Source: an uncultured Peptococcaceae bacterium (GTDB taxonomy: Bacteria > Bacillota > Peptococcia > Peptococcales > Peptococcaceae). From it: a stretch of 63,337 bases of DNA. Positions within the stretch are counted from its first letter, which is position 1; each line of letters begins with the position of its first letter. The stretch covers positions 1 to 63,337 of the forward strand of contig CAKQDL010000004.1 of NCBI GenBank assembly GCA_934229395.1, written 5' to 3'. Shown here one piece after another: positions 62,099-63,337 of the stretch. The notes under the pieces were generated by a model. The model was not told the origin of the DNA and searched no databases. It worked only from the letters and a program-made list of their open reading frames with translations. Made by a program: the position numbers and the translations under genes.

Positions 62099-62323
62099 TT
62101 TTACATCGTCCTTTCGTTCTGTAAATTTACTGTGTTCCTTGATTAACCTTATCTTATCATGATTGTAGGGGCGTGTATAACATCCAAATAAACCCAATTT
62201 TGGTAAAGTTACCGAATTTATTTGTACCCCCTTATATTATTTATACAAACAATTAGCACTCGACGTATTTGTTTGCTAATATAGATAAAATCCCATCATT
62301 ACCACATTTTAAAGGAGTTTACT

Positions 62324-63229
62324 ATGCGCCTTGAACAACTGGAATATCTTTGTGAAATCGCCAAACGTAAATCTATGAATCAAGCTGCAGCCAAGCTTTT
62401 TGTCAGCCAACAAACGCTGAGTACAGCCATTAAAAACCTCGAAAAAGAACTCGACACCAAGCTTTTGGAGCGCACCTACCATGGCGTTTTTCCTACCCAA
62501 ATTGGTCAAGAGCTTATTGATATCTCAGAAAATCTTATTAATGACCTCGACCAACTCAAGCTAAAAATTGCCGCCCAAAACAATCGTCAATTAGAGGGTG
62601 TCATTCACGTCGCCGCTGAGCCTGGTATTACTGACCTTATTCTCCCTAACCTTATCGCCTCTTTTTACAAATATTATCCTAATGTTTGGCTTGATACCGT
62701 TCAAACAGAGCGCATCAATATTCGTGAGCTCATGGAAACGGGTGATTGTGACGTGGCACTGTTTTCTTACCACGCCAACGACACTCAACCTCTCCCCGAT
62801 GTTGTTGACGGTGTACTTTTGAAAGAATTTGCCGAATTCCACCTCATGGCGCGCGTGAGCCGTCATTCCCCCCTCGCTAATGAGCAAGAGCTTTCACTTC
62901 GCACCCTTTTAAGCTATCCTATTGCCCTCAACAACAACAACAGTGGCATTGATTTAAAAAATGAGCTTAGCAAATTTGGCGAGCCAAATATCCTCCCAAC
63001 TCATCATTTTGGCGTAGGCCAACAGCTAGTACTTGAAAACTTGGCCATTTCACTAAGTGTTAAGCTCAATAATTTCTCCCCTCACTACTTCAATTCCTTT
63101 AATGGCGAGATTGTTAACATTCCTATTAAAGAATCCATCCCCTTCTTTGCCTACTATGCCATTCACGAGAACGCTGTGGAGGATCCTCTTGTTGCGCGTT
63201 TTATCGACACACTCACAAAGCTTGTATAA
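62324..63229 (+). CDS. LysR-type transcriptional regulator
   Basis: 301 residues. HTH in 1-62 (LEQLEYLCEIAKRKSMNQAA, LERTYHGVFPT), effector domain to the end. Divergent from phosphatase paralog 3, probably its regulator. The N-terminal region resembles the LysR gene at 50274 in the pattern LEQLEYL..I.K..SM. AAAGGAG precedes the start. Confidence 0.92.
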   Translation: MRLEQLEYLCEIAKRKSMNQAAAKLFVSQQTLSTAIKNLEKELDTKLLERTYHGVFPTQIGQELIDISENLINDLDQLKLKIAAQNNRQLEGVIHVAAEPGITDLILPNLIASFYKYYPNVWLDTVQTERINIRELMETGDCDVALFSYHANDTQPLPDVVDGVLLKEFAEFHLMARVSRHSPLANEQELSLRTLLSYPIALNNNNSGIDLKNELSKFGEPNILPTHHFGVGQQLVLENLAISLSVKLNNFSPHYFNSFNGEIVNIPIKESIPFFAYYAIHENAVEDPLVARFIDTLTKLV

Positions 63230-63261
63230 AAAAATTGCTGCCTCCGAAACGGAAGCAGCAT

Positions 63262-63337
63262 CAGCTTGTCGAAAAAGGTCGCCAAGCGGCGGCCTTTTTC
63301 GCGTATTTAGCCCAGAAATGCGGTATAATATAAAAGG
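63262..63337 (+). mobile_element. 5' end of another IS1182-family element, cut by the window edge
   Basis: CAGCTTGTCGAAAAAGG..(63262-63283), a hairpin AAAAAGGTCGCC / GGCGGCCTTTTT and then 50 bases that match the leader of the relic at 56.6 kb with two differences (CGCGTATTTAGCCCAG, TATAATATAAAAGG). TATAAT at about 63325 is its -10. In the relic the transposase ATG lies 12 bases further on, so an intact transposase may begin right after the window. Confidence 0.75.

Noticed and set aside
1..63337. CRISPR arrays, tRNA and rRNA genes
   Set aside because: No regularly spaced direct repeats, no cas genes and no cloverleaf or rRNA-like stretches were seen.

Overview
The window is a chromosomal segment of an anaerobic member of the Bacillota, most likely Clostridia or Negativicutes; I cannot place it further. 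The evidence is the coaD-rsmD-recG neighbourhood, the single-operon type IV pilus cluster running into an M24 peptidase, efp and a CD1247-type protein, SLH-domain surface proteins, a 4-hydroxybutyrate-dehydrogenase-type alcohol dehydrogenase, and relics of IS1182- and IS30-type elements. I saw no rRNA, tRNA or CRISPR array.

Layout. 0-4.4 kb: the 3' tip of an unknown gene, a sirtuin whose key residues match the ADP-ribosylating SirTM class, and an ABC ATPase/FtsX-permease pair. 4.5-14.8 kb: housekeeping genes, mostly on the minus strand (DivIVA-like protein, rsmD, recG, a HAD phosphatase, coaD, dnaE, a YtoI-like regulator, a CD1247-type zinc-ribbon protein, efp). 14.9-22.8 kb: pepP and a nine-gene type IV pilus/type II secretion-like operon (assembly ATPase, inner-membrane platform, four prepilins, PilM/N-like, PilO-like and PilX-like proteins). 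23-33.4 kb: mixed metabolism and transport (MetE-C-like methyltransferase, metalloprotease, degenerate polysaccharide deacetylase, EamA exporter, flavodoxin, aldehyde dehydrogenase, ketopantoate-reductase-like protein, lipid kinase, iron alcohol dehydrogenase), interspersed with MITE-like intergenic repeats. 33.6-35.9 kb: two tandem SLH proteins, the distal one frameshifted.

36-63.3 kb is an accessory-looking region organised as hydrolases each with a nearby LysR regulator. It holds three paralogous large alkaline-phosphatase-superfamily proteins (36.1, 56.8 and 60.0 kb), three paralogous YtcJ-type amidohydrolases (42.8, 48.4 and 53.5 kb, the last fused to a signal peptide and three SLH domains and so probably on the cell surface), an M20 peptidase, a GltS-like symporter, an MFS transporter and six LysR regulators. 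Its middle part is visibly AT-richer than the housekeeping half. It carries three copies of one IS1182-type end sequence (42.77, 56.69 and 63.27 kb) and an IS30 relic. My reading is that this is a mobile, duplicating set of individually regulated hydrolase and transporter modules for scavenging amide- and phosphoester-containing compounds. The substrates are unknown, and the shared function is inference.
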